This document shows positions 18,275-28,335 of a stretch of DNA of 64,000 nucleotides, in pieces. Origin of the DNA: Erythrobacter cryptus DSM 12079 (GTDB lineage: Bacteria; Pseudomonadota; Alphaproteobacteria; Sphingomonadales; Sphingomonadaceae); contig NZ_AUHC01000001.1 in the NCBI RefSeq assembly GCF_000422985.1, positions 248,001 through 312,000 on the forward strand. The letters are read 5' to 3'. The notes beneath the pieces are model-generated. The model worked only from the letters and a program-made list of their open reading frames with translations. It was not told the DNA's origin and made no database searches. The translations under genes and the position numbers were made by a program. Numbering within the stretch: the stretch's first letter is position 1; every line of letters starts with the position of its first letter.

Positions 18275-20286
18275 TCCGCGGCCTCCTTGAAATCAGCCCC
18301 GTGGAGCAGTTCCTGCGAGCAGCGCTGCATCACCGCGCTGGCGCGGGCGATGGGGTTGGTGAGGTAGAAATCCTTGATCGGATAGGCCGCAATCTCGCCC
18401 TCGAACCTGGCGGCGCTGTCGGCCTTGGGAAGCGCGCCGAAATCGGCAAGGCCCTCTTCGCCCAGCGCCGGAACCGCGGCGATCATGGCGGCCTGAAGCT
18501 CATCAAAACTGTCGAAGCCCACGCGCACCCCCAGCGCATCGGCCAGCGCGCGCAGGATCGTCCAGTCCTCGCGCGCGTCCCCCGGGGCAAACACCGCCTT
18601 TTCGGCAAACTGTACGCGGCCCTCGGTGTTCACATAGGTGCCGTCCTTCTCGGCATAGGAAGCGCCCGGAAGAATGATGTCGGCGTGATGCGCGCCCTTG
18701 TCGCCGTGGTGGCCGATATAGACCTTGAGAGCGCCGGCAAAGGGCGCATAGTCCATCTCGTCGGCGCCGAGGCTGAGCAGCACCTTGGGGTTGGCCGCGG
18801 CCAGCTCGGCCATGCCGCCCGGCAGCGTGAAGCCGAGCATCAGCGAGGCCATGCGCGCAGCCGAGATGTGCAGCACATTAAAGCCGTTCCACTCCTCCTT
18901 CACGAGGCCGAACTTGTCGATGAGCTTCAAAGCGGCCGACAGCGCGCCCCTGGCCAGCGCCGCCGCGCCGAGGATCACCGCCGGGCGCTGCGCTGCCTTC
19001 ATGACGTCACCCAATTCCTTGGGCACGCGGTTGAGGATCTTGAGATCGCTGCCGAGGAAGGTCGCCGGATAGGTGGTCTCCCATTCCGGCCCGATGATGA
19101 ACACCCTGGCCCCGGCCTTGACCGCCTTCCTCAGGCGCACATTGAGCAGCGGCGCCTCCCAGCGCACGTGGCTCCCGATGATGAGGATCGCATCGGCAGT
19201 CTCGATCCCGGCTAGCGTGGAATTGAAATTGACTGCCGCGAGGTTCGACACGTCATAGGTCATGCCGGTCTGGCGCGCCTCGGTAAGCTGCGAGCCGCAG
19301 GCATTGATGAGCGCCTTGGCGGCAAACATGGTCTCGGCATCGACGAGATCGCCCGCCACCGCGGCGATGCTGGCCTTGTCGGCGCCGAGCACGGCGGCGA
19401 TGAGGTCAAAGGCCTCGCGCCATTCGCCCGGCTGTAAGCGGCCCTCGCGCCGGATCCACACCCGATCGAGCCGCCGCCGGGTGAGGCCATCGACCTGGTA
19501 GCGGCCCTTGTCTGAAAGCCATTCCTCGTTGACCTCGTCATTCACTCGCGGCAACGCGCGCATCACCTCGCGCCCCTTTGAATGGAGCGTGATATTGGCG
19601 CCGATCGCATCGGAAACATCGATGCTCAGGGTCTTCTTCAGCTCCCAGGGCCGGGCCTCGAAGGCATAGGGGGCGCTGGTGAGCGCGCCCACCGGGCACA
19701 GATCGATGACATTGGCCGAAAGCTCGTGGCGCGCGGCGCGCTCGAGATAGGTGGTGATCTGCGTGTCCTCGCCGCGATAGAGCGCGCCGATCTCGTCCAC
19801 CCCGGCGATTTCTTCGGAAAAGCGCACGCAGCGGGTGCAGTGGATGCAGCGGGTCATGATCGTCTTGATCAGCGGGCCCATGTATTTCTCGGTGACGGCG
19901 CGCTTGTTCTCGGCAAAGCGCGAGGTGCCGCGCCCATAGGCCATCGCCTGGTCCTGCAGATCGCATTCCCCGCCCTGGTCGCAGATCGGGCAATCGAGCG
20001 GGTGGTTGATGAGCAGGAACTCCATCACCCCCTCGCGGGCCTTCTTGACCATGGGGCTATCGGTGCGGATCTCCTGCCCATCGGCAGCCGGAAGCGCGCA
20101 GCTTGCCTGCGGCTTGGGCGGCCCGGGCTTCACCTCGACGAGGCACATGCGGCAATTGCCCGCAATGGAGAGGCGCTCGTGATAGCAGAAGCGCGGGATT
20201 TCCTTGCCCGCCAGCTCGCAGGCCTGGAGCACGGTGGCGCCTGCCGGCACCTCGATCTCGACGCCGTCAACGGTGACCTTGGGCAT
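18271..20286 (-). CDS. nuoG: NADH-quinone oxidoreductase subunit G
   Basis: A 671-residue peripheral-arm subunit. The N-terminal 2Fe-2S ferredoxin domain ([19 protein letters not shown]) is followed by the His/Cys-ligated cluster ([18 protein letters not shown]), a [16 protein letters not shown] 4Fe-4S motif, and a large molybdopterin-oxidoreductase-like domain that has no molybdopterin role in complex I. Length matches alphaproteobacterial and mitochondrial 75-kDa subunits rather than the longer E. coli form. Its ATG overlaps the nuoF stop by one base. Confidence 0.97.
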   Translation of the reverse strand: MPKVTVDGVEIEVPAGATVLQACELAGKEIPRFCYHERLSIAGNCRMCLVEVKPGPPKPQASCALPAADGQEIRTDSPMVKKAREGVMEFLLINHPLDCPICDQGGECDLQDQAMAYGRGTSRFAENKRAVTEKYMGPLIKTIMTRCIHCTRCVRFSEEIAGVDEIGALYRGEDTQITTYLERAARHELSANVIDLCPVGALTSAPYAFEARPWELKKTLSIDVSDAIGANITLHSKGREVMRALPRVNDEVNEEWLSDKGRYQVDGLTRRRLDRVWIRREGRLQPGEWREAFDLIAAVLGADKASIAAVAGDLVDAETMFAAKALINACGSQLTEARQTGMTYDVSNLAAVNFNSTLAGIETADAILIIGSHVRWEAPLLNVRLRKAVKAGARVFIIGPEWETTYPATFLGSDLKILNRVPKELGDVMKAAQRPAVILGAAALARGALSAALKLIDKFGLVKEEWNGFNVLHISAARMASLMLGFTLPGGMAELAAANPKVLLSLGADEMDYAPFAGALKVYIGHHGDKGAHHADIILPGASYAEKDGTYVNTEGRVQFAEKAVFAPGDAREDWTILRALADALGVRVGFDSFDELQAAMIAAVPALGEEGLADFGALPKADSAARFEGEIAAYPIKDFYLTNPIARASAVMQRCSQELLHGADFKEAAE

Positions 20287-21578
20287 TACTCGGCTGCCTC
20301 TTGGAATTGTGCGCTGCGTTCATGGATCCGCCGCTCAAGCTCGGGGCGGAAGTGGCGGATGAGGCCCTGGATCGGCCAGGCCGCGGCATCGCCCAGCGCG
20401 CAGATGGTGTGGCCTTCGACCTGCTTGGTGACTTCCTGCAGCATGTCGATTTCCTCGATCGCCGCGTCACCCGTGCGCAGGCGTTCCATCATGCGCCACA
20501 TCCAGCCCGTGCCTTCACGGCAGGGGGTGCACTGGCCGCAGCTTTCGTGCTTGTAGAAATAGGACAGGCGGCTGATCGCGCGGACGATGTCGGTGGACTT
20601 GTCCATGACGATGACGGCCGCCGTCCCGAGGCCGCTGCCGAGTTCCTTCAAGCCATCAAAATCCATCGGCGCATTGCGGATCTGCGCGGCCGGCACCAGC
20701 GGCACCGATGAGCCGCCGGGGATCACCGCAAGCAGGTTGTCCCACCCGCCGCGGATGCCGCCGCAGTGCTTCTCGATCAGCTCCTCGAAGGGGATGCTCA
20801 TCGATTCTTCCACCACGCAGGGCTTTTCCACATGGCCCGAAATCTGGAACAGCTTGGTGCCCTTGTTGTTCTCGCGCCCGAAGCTGGCGAACCAGTTGGC
20901 CCCGCGCCGCAGGATGGTGGGCACGACCGCGATGCTCTCGACATTGTTGACCGTGGTCGGGCAGCCATAGAGTCCTGCGCCCGCCGGGAAGGGGGGCTTC
21001 AACCGCGGCTGGCCCTTCTTGCCCTCGAGGCTCTCGATCATCGCGGTTTCTTCGCCGCAGATATAGGCCCCCGCGCCGCGGTGCATGAAGACGTCGAAGT
21101 CATAGCCCGACTTGCAGGCATTCTTGCCGATCAGGCCGGCGGCATAGGCCTCGTCGATCGCCTTCTGGAGCGTTTCGGCCTCGCGGATATATTCGCCGCG
21201 GATGTAGATATAGGCCGCGCGCGCACGCATGGCGAAGCCCGCCAGCAGCGCACCTTCGATGAGCTTGTGCGGATCGTGGCGGATGATCTCGCGGTCCTTG
21301 CAGCTGCCCGGCTCGGATTCATCGGCATTGATGACGAGGAAGCTCGGGCGGCCATCGCGGCTTTCCTTGGGCATGAAGCTCCACTTGAGCCCCGTGGGGA
21401 AACCCGCCCCGCCCCGGCCGCGCAGGCCAGAGGCCTTGACCTCCTCGATGATCGCATCGGCCCCGCGCTCGAGCAGCGCCTTGGTATTGTCCCAATCCCC
21501 GCGCGCCTGCGCAGCCTTCAGGCCCCAGTCCTGAAAGCCGTAGAGGTTGGTGAAGATGCGGTCCTTATCCGCGAGCAT
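20286..21578 (-). CDS. nuoF: NADH-quinone oxidoreductase subunit F
   Basis: A 430-residue subunit that binds NADH, FMN and cluster N3 and is the entry point for electrons. The NADH/FMN glycine-rich loop is [17 protein letters not shown], the FMN site continues with [15 protein letters not shown], and the cluster motif is [18 protein letters not shown] chose ATG 21578 (MLADKDRIF) because AAGGA lies nine to ten bases upstream and homologues begin there. This start lies 14 bases inside the end of the small membrane-protein gene that precedes it, so the two are translationally linked. Confidence 0.97.
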   Translation of the reverse strand: MLADKDRIFTNLYGFQDWGLKAAQARGDWDNTKALLERGADAIIEEVKASGLRGRGGAGFPTGLKWSFMPKESRDGRPSFLVINADESEPGSCKDREIIRHDPHKLIEGALLAGFAMRARAAYIYIRGEYIREAETLQKAIDEAYAAGLIGKNACKSGYDFDVFMHRGAGAYICGEETAMIESLEGKKGQPRLKPPFPAGAGLYGCPTTVNNVESIAVVPTILRRGANWFASFGRENNKGTKLFQISGHVEKPCVVEESMSIPFEELIEKHCGGIRGGWDNLLAVIPGGSSVPLVPAAQIRNAPMDFDGLKELGSGLGTAAVIVMDKSTDIVRAISRLSYFYKHESCGQCTPCREGTGWMWRMMERLRTGDAAIEEIDMLQEVTKQVEGHTICALGDAAAWPIQGLIRHFRPELERRIHERSAQFQEAAE

Positions 21579-21753
21579 TGCTGCTGTCCTTCCCTTTGGC
21601 GCGCTTGAGGCGCACCAGCGCAATCACCTGAAAAACAAGGGCCAGGCCCATCACGATCACGCCCATCTCGTAAGGCCCGGTGACGGTGAGCACCGCGCCA
21701 AGGGCAAAGCCGGTGAGCCCCAGCATGGCAAGGAGGAGCGTGAGCGGGTTCAT
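21565..21753 (-). CDS. Very small membrane protein in the nuo operon
   Basis: A 62-residue protein with two hydrophobic helices, about residues 3-24 and 28-47 ([19 protein letters not shown]), and a basic tail [17 protein letters not shown]. The start is fixed by an ATGA overlap with the stop of the preceding 47-residue frame, and its end overlaps the start of nuoF by 14 bases. This coupling on both sides makes it likely to be translated. I do not recognise a family. It could be an accessory or assembly factor of complex I, or only a passenger gene. Confidence 0.6.
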   Translation of the reverse strand: MNPLTLLLAMLGLTGFALGAVLTVTGPYEMGVIVMGLALVFQVIALVRLKRAKGKDSSNARG

Positions 21754-21893
21754 CCGATCACCCCCTGGCTCCACAGCCCGGCCAGCACGGCGATGATCAG
21801 CAGGATCACACCCACGCGCAGCAGCCCCATCAGCACCTTGTAGGCGATGAAGGCGAGCACAGCCGCGCCAACCAGGGAGGCGATCGCGCTCAC
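21750..21893 (-). CDS. 47-residue membrane microprotein between nuoE and nuoF
   Basis: A short frame from GTG 21893 to TGA 21750 encodes 47 residues, nearly all hydrophobic, with two likely membrane helices (IASLVGAAVLAFIAYKVLMG and LRVGVILLIIAVLAGLW). It begins one base after the nuoE stop and ends in an ATGA overlap with the next small gene. A GGAG lies about a dozen bases upstream of the start, inside nuoE. It is easily missed because of its size and GTG start. Function unknown; coupling on both sides argues that it is real. Confidence 0.55.
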   Translation of the reverse strand: MSAIASLVGAAVLAFIAYKVLMGLLRVGVILLIIAVLAGLWSQGVIG

Positions 21894-21894
21894 C

Positions 21895-22563
21895 TTACCA
21901 CTCGCTCCGGTAATCGTGATTCTCGTGCACCATCTCCTTCAAGGTGGTCGGCCCGCCCAGCGGTTCGCTGGTGTGCCGCCCCGGCTCCTGCGTGCCGGTC
22001 TTGGGCTGCTCGCCGCGCGCGAGCGCATCGAGGATGGCATCGAGCCGTTCGGGCGTCAGATCCTCGTAATTGTCGTCGTTGATCTGCACCATCGGCGCGG
22101 TGGCACAATTGCCCATGCATTCGACTTCGGTGAGGGTCCACAGCCCATCATCCGAGACCTCGCCCTTCTTCATCCCCCGCTTCTTGCAGGTGGCGATGAG
22201 ATCGTCGCTCCCGCGCAGCATGCAGGGCGTGGTGCCGCACACCTGCACGTGGAATTTGCCCACGGGCTTCAAGTTATACATGAAGTAGAAGCTGGCGACC
22301 TCGAGCACGCGGATCACCGGCATGTCGAGATACTTGGCGACATATTCGATCACCGGCAGCGGCAGCCAGCCCTGCGTGCCGGTCTCCGCGCCGACCTGCC
22401 GCTGGGCGAGATCGAGCAGCGGCATCACTGCCGAGCGCTGGCGGCCCGGCGGATATTTGGCGATGTGCCAATCGGCGAGCTTCTTGTTCTCAGGCGTCCA
22501 CGCGAAGCCGCCCCAGCGGGCGCGCAGTTCGGGGGTGTCGGGAGCGGGGGTACGGTCAGCCAT
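21895..22563 (-). CDS. nuoE: NADH-quinone oxidoreductase subunit E
   Basis: A 222-residue thioredoxin-fold subunit carrying the 2Fe-2S cluster N1a beside NuoF. The four ligands are visible in VQVCGTTPCMLRGSDDL and EVECMGNCATAPMVQIND. The N-terminal helical bundle contains KYPPGRQRSAVMPLLDLAQR. The C-terminal 30 residues (KTGTQEPGRHTSEPLGGP) form an extension typical of alphaproteobacteria. It overlaps nuoD by one base and is followed by two microproteins before nuoF. Confidence 0.97.
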   Translation of the reverse strand: MADRTPAPDTPELRARWGGFAWTPENKKLADWHIAKYPPGRQRSAVMPLLDLAQRQVGAETGTQGWLPLPVIEYVAKYLDMPVIRVLEVASFYFMYNLKPVGKFHVQVCGTTPCMLRGSDDLIATCKKRGMKKGEVSDDGLWTLTEVECMGNCATAPMVQINDDNYEDLTPERLDAILDALARGEQPKTGTQEPGRHTSEPLGGPTTLKEMVHENHDYRSEW

Positions 22564-23774
22564 TATCGGTCACACTCCCCGAACACCACGTCGATCGCGC
22601 CCAGAATGGCGGTGACGTCGGGCAGCATGTGCCCCTTGGACATGAACTCCATCGCCTGGAGGTGCGAGAAGGCGGTGGGGCGGATCTTGCAGCGATAGGG
22701 CTTGTTGGTGCCATCGCTCACCAGATAGACGCCGAACTCGCCCTTGGGGCTTTCAGTCGCCACGTAAACCTCGCCCGCAGGCACGTGGAAGCCTTCGGTG
22801 TAGAGCTTGAAGTGGTGGATGAGGCTTTCCATCGATTGCTTCATCTCGCCCCGCTTGGGCGGCACCACCTTGCGATCGGTGCTGGCGATCGGCCCGCCCG
22901 GCATGTCGCGCAGACACTGGCGGATGATCTTGGCGCTCTCGTAAACTTCCTTCACCCGCACCATGAAGCGATCATAGCAGTCCGAATTGGTGCCCACGGG
23001 CACATCGAACTCCATGCGATCATAGACATCATAGGGCTGGCTCTTGCGCAGATCCCAGGGGATGCCCGCAGCGCGGATCATCGGGCCGGAAAAGCCCCAG
23101 GCAATCGCATCCTCGCGGGCAACCACGCCGATATCGACATTGCGCTGCTTGAAGATGCGGTTGTCCATGACGAGGCTCATCGCATCCTCGAACAGCTGGA
23201 AGAAGCGGTTGTCGAGCCAGGCGCCGATATCGACCAGCAGCTTCTCCGGCACGTCCTGATGCACTCCGCCCGGACGGAACCATGCCGAATGCATCCGCGC
23301 GCCGCTCGCCCGCTCGAAGAAGGTGAGGCAATCCTCGCGCAGATCCATGATCCACAGGTTCGGCGTGAAGGCGCCGACATCGAGGATATGCGCCCCCATG
23401 TTGAGCATGTGGTTGCAGATGCGGGTGAGTTCCGCGAACAGCACCCGCAGATATTGCGCGCGCAGCGGCACCTCGAGGTTCAAGAGCTTCTCGATCGCCA
23501 GCACATAAGAGTGCTCCATGGCGAGCGGCGAGCAATAGTCGAGCCGGTCGAAATAGGGGAGCGCCTGCAGATAGGTCTTGTGCTCGATCAGCTTCTCGGT
23601 GCCGCGGTGGAGCAGGCCGACATGCGGGTCGATCCGCTCGATCACCTCGCCATCAAGCTCCATCACCATGCGCAGCACGCCGTGCGCGGCCGGGTGCTGG
23701 GGGCCAAAATTGATCGTGTAGTTGGTAACGATCTCGCCCTCGGTGGTGGGCGATTCTTCCTTGGTAAGGGTCAT
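22563..23774 (-). CDS. nuoD: NADH-quinone oxidoreductase subunit D
   Basis: A 403-residue, 49-kDa-type subunit related to [NiFe]-hydrogenase large subunits, which forms much of the quinone pocket. Visible marks are [20 protein letters not shown] with the quinone-contact His, [20 protein letters not shown], and GSCDR-type ending GECDR at the C-terminus. It is a separate gene from nuoC, not the fused nuoCD of E. coli. It overlaps nuoC by four bases and nuoE by one. Confidence 0.97.
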   Translation of the reverse strand: MTLTKEESPTTEGEIVTNYTINFGPQHPAAHGVLRMVMELDGEVIERIDPHVGLLHRGTEKLIEHKTYLQALPYFDRLDYCSPLAMEHSYVLAIEKLLNLEVPLRAQYLRVLFAELTRICNHMLNMGAHILDVGAFTPNLWIMDLREDCLTFFERASGARMHSAWFRPGGVHQDVPEKLLVDIGAWLDNRFFQLFEDAMSLVMDNRIFKQRNVDIGVVAREDAIAWGFSGPMIRAAGIPWDLRKSQPYDVYDRMEFDVPVGTNSDCYDRFMVRVKEVYESAKIIRQCLRDMPGGPIASTDRKVVPPKRGEMKQSMESLIHHFKLYTEGFHVPAGEVYVATESPKGEFGVYLVSDGTNKPYRCKIRPTAFSHLQAMEFMSKGHMLPDVTAILGAIDVVFGECDR

Positions 23775-24415
23775 TTCTTCGCCTCGCCTTCGGGCCTCGC
23801 AGGGGCCTTTTCATCGCCCGGCAGCACGTAATCCGCCCCTTCCCAGGGCGAGAGGAAATCGAAGCTGCGCATTTCCTGCGCGAGTTCGACCGGCTCATAG
23901 ACGACGCGCTTTTCCTCCTCGGAATAGCGCAGCTCGGTATAACCCGTCATCGGGAAGTCCTTGCGGAAGGGGTGCCCTTCAAAGCCGTAATCGGTCAGGA
24001 TGCGCCTGAGATCAGGGTTGCCGGCGAAGGTCACGCCGAACATGTCGAAGACCTCGCGCTCGAGCCACCCGGCATTGGGCCACAAGGTGGTGACGGTCGG
24101 AACAGGCGTGTCCTCGCTCGCCGAGCACTTGACCATCACGCGGTGGTTCCTGGTCAGGCTCTGGAGCATATAGACGACCTCGAAGCGCTCGGGCCGCGAG
24201 GGGTAGTCAACCCCGGCAATCTCCATCAGCTGCTGATATTCGTGCGCATCGCGCAGGATCTCGAGCACCCGCGCGATGCCATCGCGCGTGACCCGGAAGA
24301 TCACCTCGCCATGGGCCTCTGTCGCCTCGATCAGCCAGACGCTGATCGTCGGACTGATGGCCTCGATCACGCCCTCGTTGGAAGCAAACCGTGGGGCGGA
24401 ATGAAGAACAGCCAT
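23771..24415 (-). CDS. nuoC: NADH-quinone oxidoreductase subunit C
   Basis: A 214-residue 30-kDa-type subunit of the peripheral arm. Diagnostic stretches are the [20 protein letters not shown] core and [20 protein letters not shown], followed by [20 protein letters not shown]. The C-terminal tail carries [19 protein letters not shown]. It lies 12 bases after nuoB and overlaps nuoD by four. Confidence 0.97.
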   Translation of the reverse strand: MAVLHSAPRFASNEGVIEAISPTISVWLIEATEAHGEVIFRVTRDGIARVLEILRDAHEYQQLMEIAGVDYPSRPERFEVVYMLQSLTRNHRVMVKCSASEDTPVPTVTTLWPNAGWLEREVFDMFGVTFAGNPDLRRILTDYGFEGHPFRKDFPMTGYTELRYSEEEKRVVYEPVELAQEMRSFDFLSPWEGADYVLPGDEKAPARPEGEAKK

Positions 24416-24427
24416 TGGCCTTGCCCC

Positions 24428-25006
24428 TTACCTTTCGATCGTGCCCACGCGCCGGATCTTGCGCTGCAATTGCATCACGCCATAGAGCAGCGCCTCGGCG
24501 GTCGGCGGGCAGCCGGGCACGTAGATGTCCACCGGCACGATGCGGTCACAGCCGCGCACCACCGAATAGGAATAGTGATAATAGCCCCCGCCATTGGCGC
24601 AGGACCCCATGCTGATCACATATTTGGGATCGCTCATCTGGTCATAGACCTTGCGCAGCGCCGGGGCCATCTTGTTGCACAGCGTGCCCGCCACGATCAT
24701 CACGTCCGACTGGCGTGGACTAGCGCGCGGCGCGGCGCCAAACCGCTCCATGTCGTAGCGCGGCATGTTGACGTGGATCATCTCGACCGCGCAGCAGGCA
24801 AGGCCAAAGGTCATCCACCACAGCGAGCCGGTGCGCGCCCACTGGAACAGCTCCTCGGTCGAAGTGACGAGGAAGCCCTTATCAGTGACCTCGGTCTGGA
24901 GCGCGTTGAAGAAGGCAGCATCGGGCTGGCGCACCTCACCGCCGCGCGCGGTGGGCAAGGCCGAGACATCGGCAAGATTGCGGGGAGGAGAAACGGTGTC
25001 GGTCAT
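24428..25006 (-). CDS. nuoB: NADH-quinone oxidoreductase subunit B
   Basis: A 192-residue subunit holding cluster N2, the last iron-sulfur centre before quinone. The tandem-cysteine ligands are in [12 protein letters not shown], and the remaining ligands are in [20 protein letters not shown] and [17 protein letters not shown]. The start ATG 25006 (MTDTVSPP) overlaps the nuoA stop by four bases, which is preferred over an in-frame start further upstream inside nuoA. Confidence 0.97.
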   Translation of the reverse strand: MTDTVSPPRNLADVSALPTARGGEVRQPDAAFFNALQTEVTDKGFLVTSTEELFQWARTGSLWWMTFGLACCAVEMIHVNMPRYDMERFGAAPRASPRQSDVMIVAGTLCNKMAPALRKVYDQMSDPKYVISMGSCANGGGYYHYSYSVVRGCDRIVPVDIYVPGCPPTAEALLYGVMQLQRKIRRVGTIER

Positions 25007-25377
25007 TCCCAGTCCAGCGCCCCCTTCTTCCATTCATAGGCCAGGCCCACAGCGAGGATGAACAGGAACAGCATCATCCCGCCCCAGCCAACCCAGCCCG
25101 TCTGACCGAGGCTCACCGCCCAGGGGAACAGGAAGGCCGCCTCGAGATCGAAGACGATGAAGCTGATCGCCACCAGATAGAAGCGCACGTCAAAGCGGCT
25201 GCGGGCATCCTCGAAGGCGGGAAAGCCGCATTCATATTCCGAAAGCTTCTCGGCCGTCGGATTGTGCACCCCGGTGAGGCGCGAGACTGCCATCGGCGCC
25301 ACCACGAACAGGACCGAAAGCCCCAGGGCGACAAGCACGAACAGCAGTATCGGCAGATACTGGCTAAGGTCGAGCAC
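25003..25377 (-). CDS. nuoA: NADH-quinone oxidoreductase subunit A
   Basis: A 124-residue, three-helix subunit at the junction of the membrane and peripheral arms. It carries the mobile loop with [20 protein letters not shown], which includes the Cys that reports the active/deactive transition in related enzymes. I use GTG 25377 ([13 protein letters not shown] after initiation) because homologues begin at this point. TTG 25389, preceded by TTGGGA, is a real alternative. It is the first gene of the nuo operon; a GC-rich hairpin lies 44 bases upstream. Confidence 0.95.
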   Translation of the reverse strand: MLDLSQYLPILLFVLVALGLSVLFVVAPMAVSRLTGVHNPTAEKLSEYECGFPAFEDARSRFDVRFYLVAISFIVFDLEAAFLFPWAVSLGQTGWVGWGGMMLFLFILAVGLAYEWKKGALDWE

Positions 25378-25518
25378 GAGGATGTCCAAGCTGTTAATCC
25401 CAAGGCTCGCCCTAGGCCGGTCGGGCCCCGCGCGCAAGGGCCCGACTCGGGGAAAAGCCCGTGTCTATATTGCAGGAAATCGAACAGTCGTTGCGGCCGG
25501 CTGCGCGCTGCGCCTCGC
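25378..25518 (-). promoter_or_regulatory. nuo operon leader with hairpin
   Basis: This 141-base stretch between the aldehyde dehydrogenase stop and nuoA is the only upstream gap of the nuo operon. It holds a perfect inverted repeat, TCGGGCCC at 25421-25428 and GGGCCCGA at 25438-25445, with a nine-base loop. No T-run follows on the minus strand. A weak -10-like TATAGA is read on the minus strand at 25469-25464, but I see no convincing -35. The hairpin could end aldehyde dehydrogenase transcripts or sit in the nuo 5' leader. Confidence 0.4.
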
Positions 25519-26955
25519 CTATTTCATCATCCGCGCTGCCGCCGCCGCGGTCGCCTTGCCATAGGGGGGCTTGAGCCCGCCGAGCTTGGCCACATCGATC
25601 TTAGGCTGGTGATAGACCGCGCGGGCGTGGCTGAACTCGCGGAAACCCTCGATGGCGTGATAGCTGCCCATCCCCGATGGCCCGACCCCGCCGAAGGGCA
25701 GGTCTTCCATCGAGACGTGGAAGATCACGTCATTGGTGGTCACCCCGCCCGAGATGGTCCGGCTCAGCACCCGCTCCTGCTCGGCCTTGTCCTCGCCAAA
25801 GTAGTAAAGCCCGAGCGGGCGATCATGCGCGTTGATGTAATCGATCGCCTCGTCCACCGCCTGATAGGTCATCACGGGCAGCAAGGGGCCGAAGATCTCC
25901 TCTTGCATCACTGCCATGTCGTCATTGACGCCGCGCAGCACGGTGAGCGGGAGCTTGCGCTGGTTGGCATTGGCGAAATCCTCACCCGCCGGGTTCACCT
26001 CGATCACCTCGGCGCCCTTGTCGCGAGCATCGGCGATGAGGCCCTTGAGCCGCTCGAAATGGCGATCCGAGACAATCGAGGCATAGTCTTCGTTGTCGAG
26101 CAGGCGCGGATACATCGCCGCGGCCGCGCCAGTGACGCCGGCCACCGCCTCATCGGCCTTGTCCTCGGGCACCAGCAGATAATCGGGGGCAAGGCAGATT
26201 TGCCCGGCATTGAGCATCTTGCCGATGGCGATGCGCTCGCCCGCGCGCTTCAGATCGGCGCTGCGCCCCATCACCACCGGCGACTTGCCGCCCAGCTCGA
26301 GCGTCACCGGCACGAGGTTCGCCGCCGCCGCCTGCATCACCCGGCGGCCTGTGGCGGTCGATCCGGTGAAGATCAGGTGATCGAAGGGGAGCGACGCGAA
26401 AGCCGCCGCCACCTCGGGCCCGCCGGTCACCACCGCCACTTCCTCGGGCGCGAAATATTGCGCCGTCAGCTCGGCCATCAGCGCGCTGGTGCGCTCGGTG
26501 AACTCGCTCGGCTTGATCATCGCCCGGTTACCCGCGGCCAGCACCTGCATCAGCGGGCCGAAGGCAAGCTGGACGGGGAAGTTCCAGGGCGAAAGGATGC
26601 CCACCACCCCCTTGGGCTCATAGCGCACCTCGGCCTTGGCTCCGAGCAGGCCGAGCGGAAACTGCACCTTGCGCTTTTCCGGCCGTGCCCATTGATCGAG
26701 GTGCTTCAGGGCATGATTGCCCGCCCCCACCGTGGCGGCGATATCGGTGAGCATCGACTGGTGCGCCGAACGGTTGCCGAAATCGGCGCTCATCGCCTTG
26801 GCGAAGGCCTCGCCATGCTCCTTGACCAGCGCGATGGCGCGGCGGATGCGGTCCTTGCGCTGACTCAGCGGCTCGGGGCGCGAGGCGGTGAAGGCGGCGC
26901 GCTGGCGCTCGAGCAGGCTTTCAAGTTCGGCGCGGCGGTCGTCGGCCATGGTCAT
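25519..26955 (-). CDS. Aldehyde dehydrogenase (coniferyl aldehyde dehydrogenase type)
   Basis: A 478-residue NAD(P)-dependent aldehyde dehydrogenase. The class is close to coniferyl-aldehyde and fatty-aldehyde dehydrogenases (CalB/ALDH3-like). The general-base Glu is in VTLELGGKSPVVM, the catalytic Cys in NAGQICLAPDYLLVP, the cofactor loop in FTGSTATGRRVM, and the oxyanion Asn in SPWNFPVQLAFGP. EEIFGPLLPV is also present. The C-terminus ends in a helix rich in Ala and Met. Start ATG 26955 follows GAGGGGAG closely; ATG 26949 is equally possible. The true substrate cannot be told from sequence. It is divergent from a thiolase. Confidence 0.92.
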   Translation of the reverse strand: MTMADDRRAELESLLERQRAAFTASRPEPLSQRKDRIRRAIALVKEHGEAFAKAMSADFGNRSAHQSMLTDIAATVGAGNHALKHLDQWARPEKRKVQFPLGLLGAKAEVRYEPKGVVGILSPWNFPVQLAFGPLMQVLAAGNRAMIKPSEFTERTSALMAELTAQYFAPEEVAVVTGGPEVAAAFASLPFDHLIFTGSTATGRRVMQAAAANLVPVTLELGGKSPVVMGRSADLKRAGERIAIGKMLNAGQICLAPDYLLVPEDKADEAVAGVTGAAAAMYPRLLDNEDYASIVSDRHFERLKGLIADARDKGAEVIEVNPAGEDFANANQRKLPLTVLRGVNDDMAVMQEEIFGPLLPVMTYQAVDEAIDYINAHDRPLGLYYFGEDKAEQERVLSRTISGGVTTNDVIFHVSMEDLPFGGVGPSGMGSYHAIEGFREFSHARAVYHQPKIDVAKLGGLKPPYGKATAAAAARMMK

Positions 26956-27113
26956 CTCCCCTCGGTCAGGATTGGTTTTCATTTGCGACGCGTTCTTGCG
27001 CAAAGCCCGCGGCCTGACAAGCGCCTTGCCGCGCAGCCGGCGCAATTGCCAATGTCGCAATGCAGCATTAGAGGCAGGCCCAGCCTTCCGCCATGTCACG
27101 CGAGGAACCTGCC
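26956..27113. promoter_or_regulatory. Divergent control region, aldehyde dehydrogenase/thiolase
   Basis: The 158 bases between the two divergent starts carry several symmetric TTGCG/CGCAA elements. These are TTGCGAC at 26983-26989 with its inverse GTCGCAA at 27054-27060, the palindrome TTGCGCAA at 26996-27003, and GCAATTGC at 27042-27049. Such symmetry suggests binding of a dimeric regulator that could control both genes, but no regulator gene is adjacent. I could not place a convincing -35/-10 pair. Confidence 0.4.
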
Positions 27114-28310
27114 ATGACCGCCTTTTCCGCTGCCGACCCGATCGTGATCCTCTCCTATGCCCGCACCCCGATGGGGGCGATGCAGGGCGCGCTGGCCGAT
27201 CTTTCTGCAACCGATCTTGGCGCTATCGCGGTCAAGAACGCAGTCGCGCGCGCGGGCGTTGCGGGTGAGGACATCGACCGCGCCTATATGGGCTGCGTGC
27301 TTCCCGCCGGGCTCGGCCAGGCCCCGGCGCGTCAGGCGGCGATCAAGGCCGGCCTGCCGCAATCGGTTGAGGCCACCACCGTCAACAAGGTGTGCGGCTC
27401 GGGGATGCAAACGGTGATAATGGGGGCCGAGGCGCTCGCCAGCGGCACCATCGACATGGTGGTGGCCGGCGGGATGGAGAGCATGACCAATGCCCCCTAC
27501 CTGCTCAAGAAGCACCGTTCGGGCGCGCGTCTCGGGCATGACACGGCCTATGACCACATGTTCCTCGACGGGCTCGAGGATGCCTACGAACCGGGCCGGG
27601 CGATGGGCACCTTCGCGCAGGAAACCGCCAATGCCTATCAGATGACCCGCGAGGAAATGGACGCCTATGCGATCGAATCGCTCGCCCGGGCCAACCGCGC
27701 GATCGCCGAGGGCGCCTTTGCCGACGAGGTGGTGCCGGTGACCGTTGCCACCCGCGCGGGCGAGGTGGTGGTGACGGTGGACGAGCAACCCGGCAAGGGC
27801 CGCCCGGACAAGATCCCGCAGCTCAAGCCCGCCTTCGCCAAGGATGGCACCATCACCGCGGCGACATCCTCCTCGATCTCCGATGGTGCGGCCGCCCTCG
27901 TGCTCACCCGCGCCAGCGTTGCCGAGGCCAAGGGCCTCACCCCCGTCGCCCGGGTGGTGGCTACCGCTGCCCATGCCCATGCCCCGGCGCTGTTCACCAC
28001 TGCGCCGATCCCGGCGATCCAGAAGGTGCTGGCGCGCGCCGGGTGGAGGGTCGATGATGTCGATCTGTTCGAGGTCAACGAGGCCTTCGCCTGCGTTGCC
28101 ATGTTCGCGATGCGCGATCTCGGCATCCCGCACGAGAAGATCAATGTGAACGGCGGGGCGACCGCGCTCGGCCACCCGATCGGCGCCTCGGGCGCGCGCA
28201 TCATCGTTACGCTGATCGCCGCGCTCAAGGCGCAGGGCAAGAAGCGCGGGGTGGCGAGCCTGTGCATCGGCGGGGGCGAGGCCACCGCGATCGCGGTCGA
28301 ACTGGTCTGA
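27114..28310 (+). CDS. Acetyl-CoA C-acetyltransferase (thiolase)
   Basis: A 398-residue thiolase II family enzyme that condenses two acetyl-CoA to acetoacetyl-CoA, or thiolytically cleaves 3-ketoacyl-CoA. The nucleophilic Cys is in NKVCGSGMQTV, the GGMESMTNAPYLL signature is intact, NEAFACV carries the oxyanion Asn, GGATALGHPIGASGAR carries the catalytic His, and CIGGGEATAIA holds the second Cys. Start ATG 27114 is preceded by GAGGA with good spacing. No phaB or other polyhydroxybutyrate gene is adjacent, so biosynthetic versus degradative use is open. Confidence 0.95.
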   Translation: MTAFSAADPIVILSYARTPMGAMQGALADLSATDLGAIAVKNAVARAGVAGEDIDRAYMGCVLPAGLGQAPARQAAIKAGLPQSVEATTVNKVCGSGMQTVIMGAEALASGTIDMVVAGGMESMTNAPYLLKKHRSGARLGHDTAYDHMFLDGLEDAYEPGRAMGTFAQETANAYQMTREEMDAYAIESLARANRAIAEGAFADEVVPVTVATRAGEVVVTVDEQPGKGRPDKIPQLKPAFAKDGTITAATSSSISDGAAALVLTRASVAEAKGLTPVARVVATAAHAHAPALFTTAPIPAIQKVLARAGWRVDDVDLFEVNEAFACVAMFAMRDLGIPHEKINVNGGATALGHPIGASGARIIVTLIAALKAQGKKRGVASLCIGGGEATAIAVELV

Positions 28311-28335
28311 GGCGCGGCTGGGGCGATCCGGGCGG

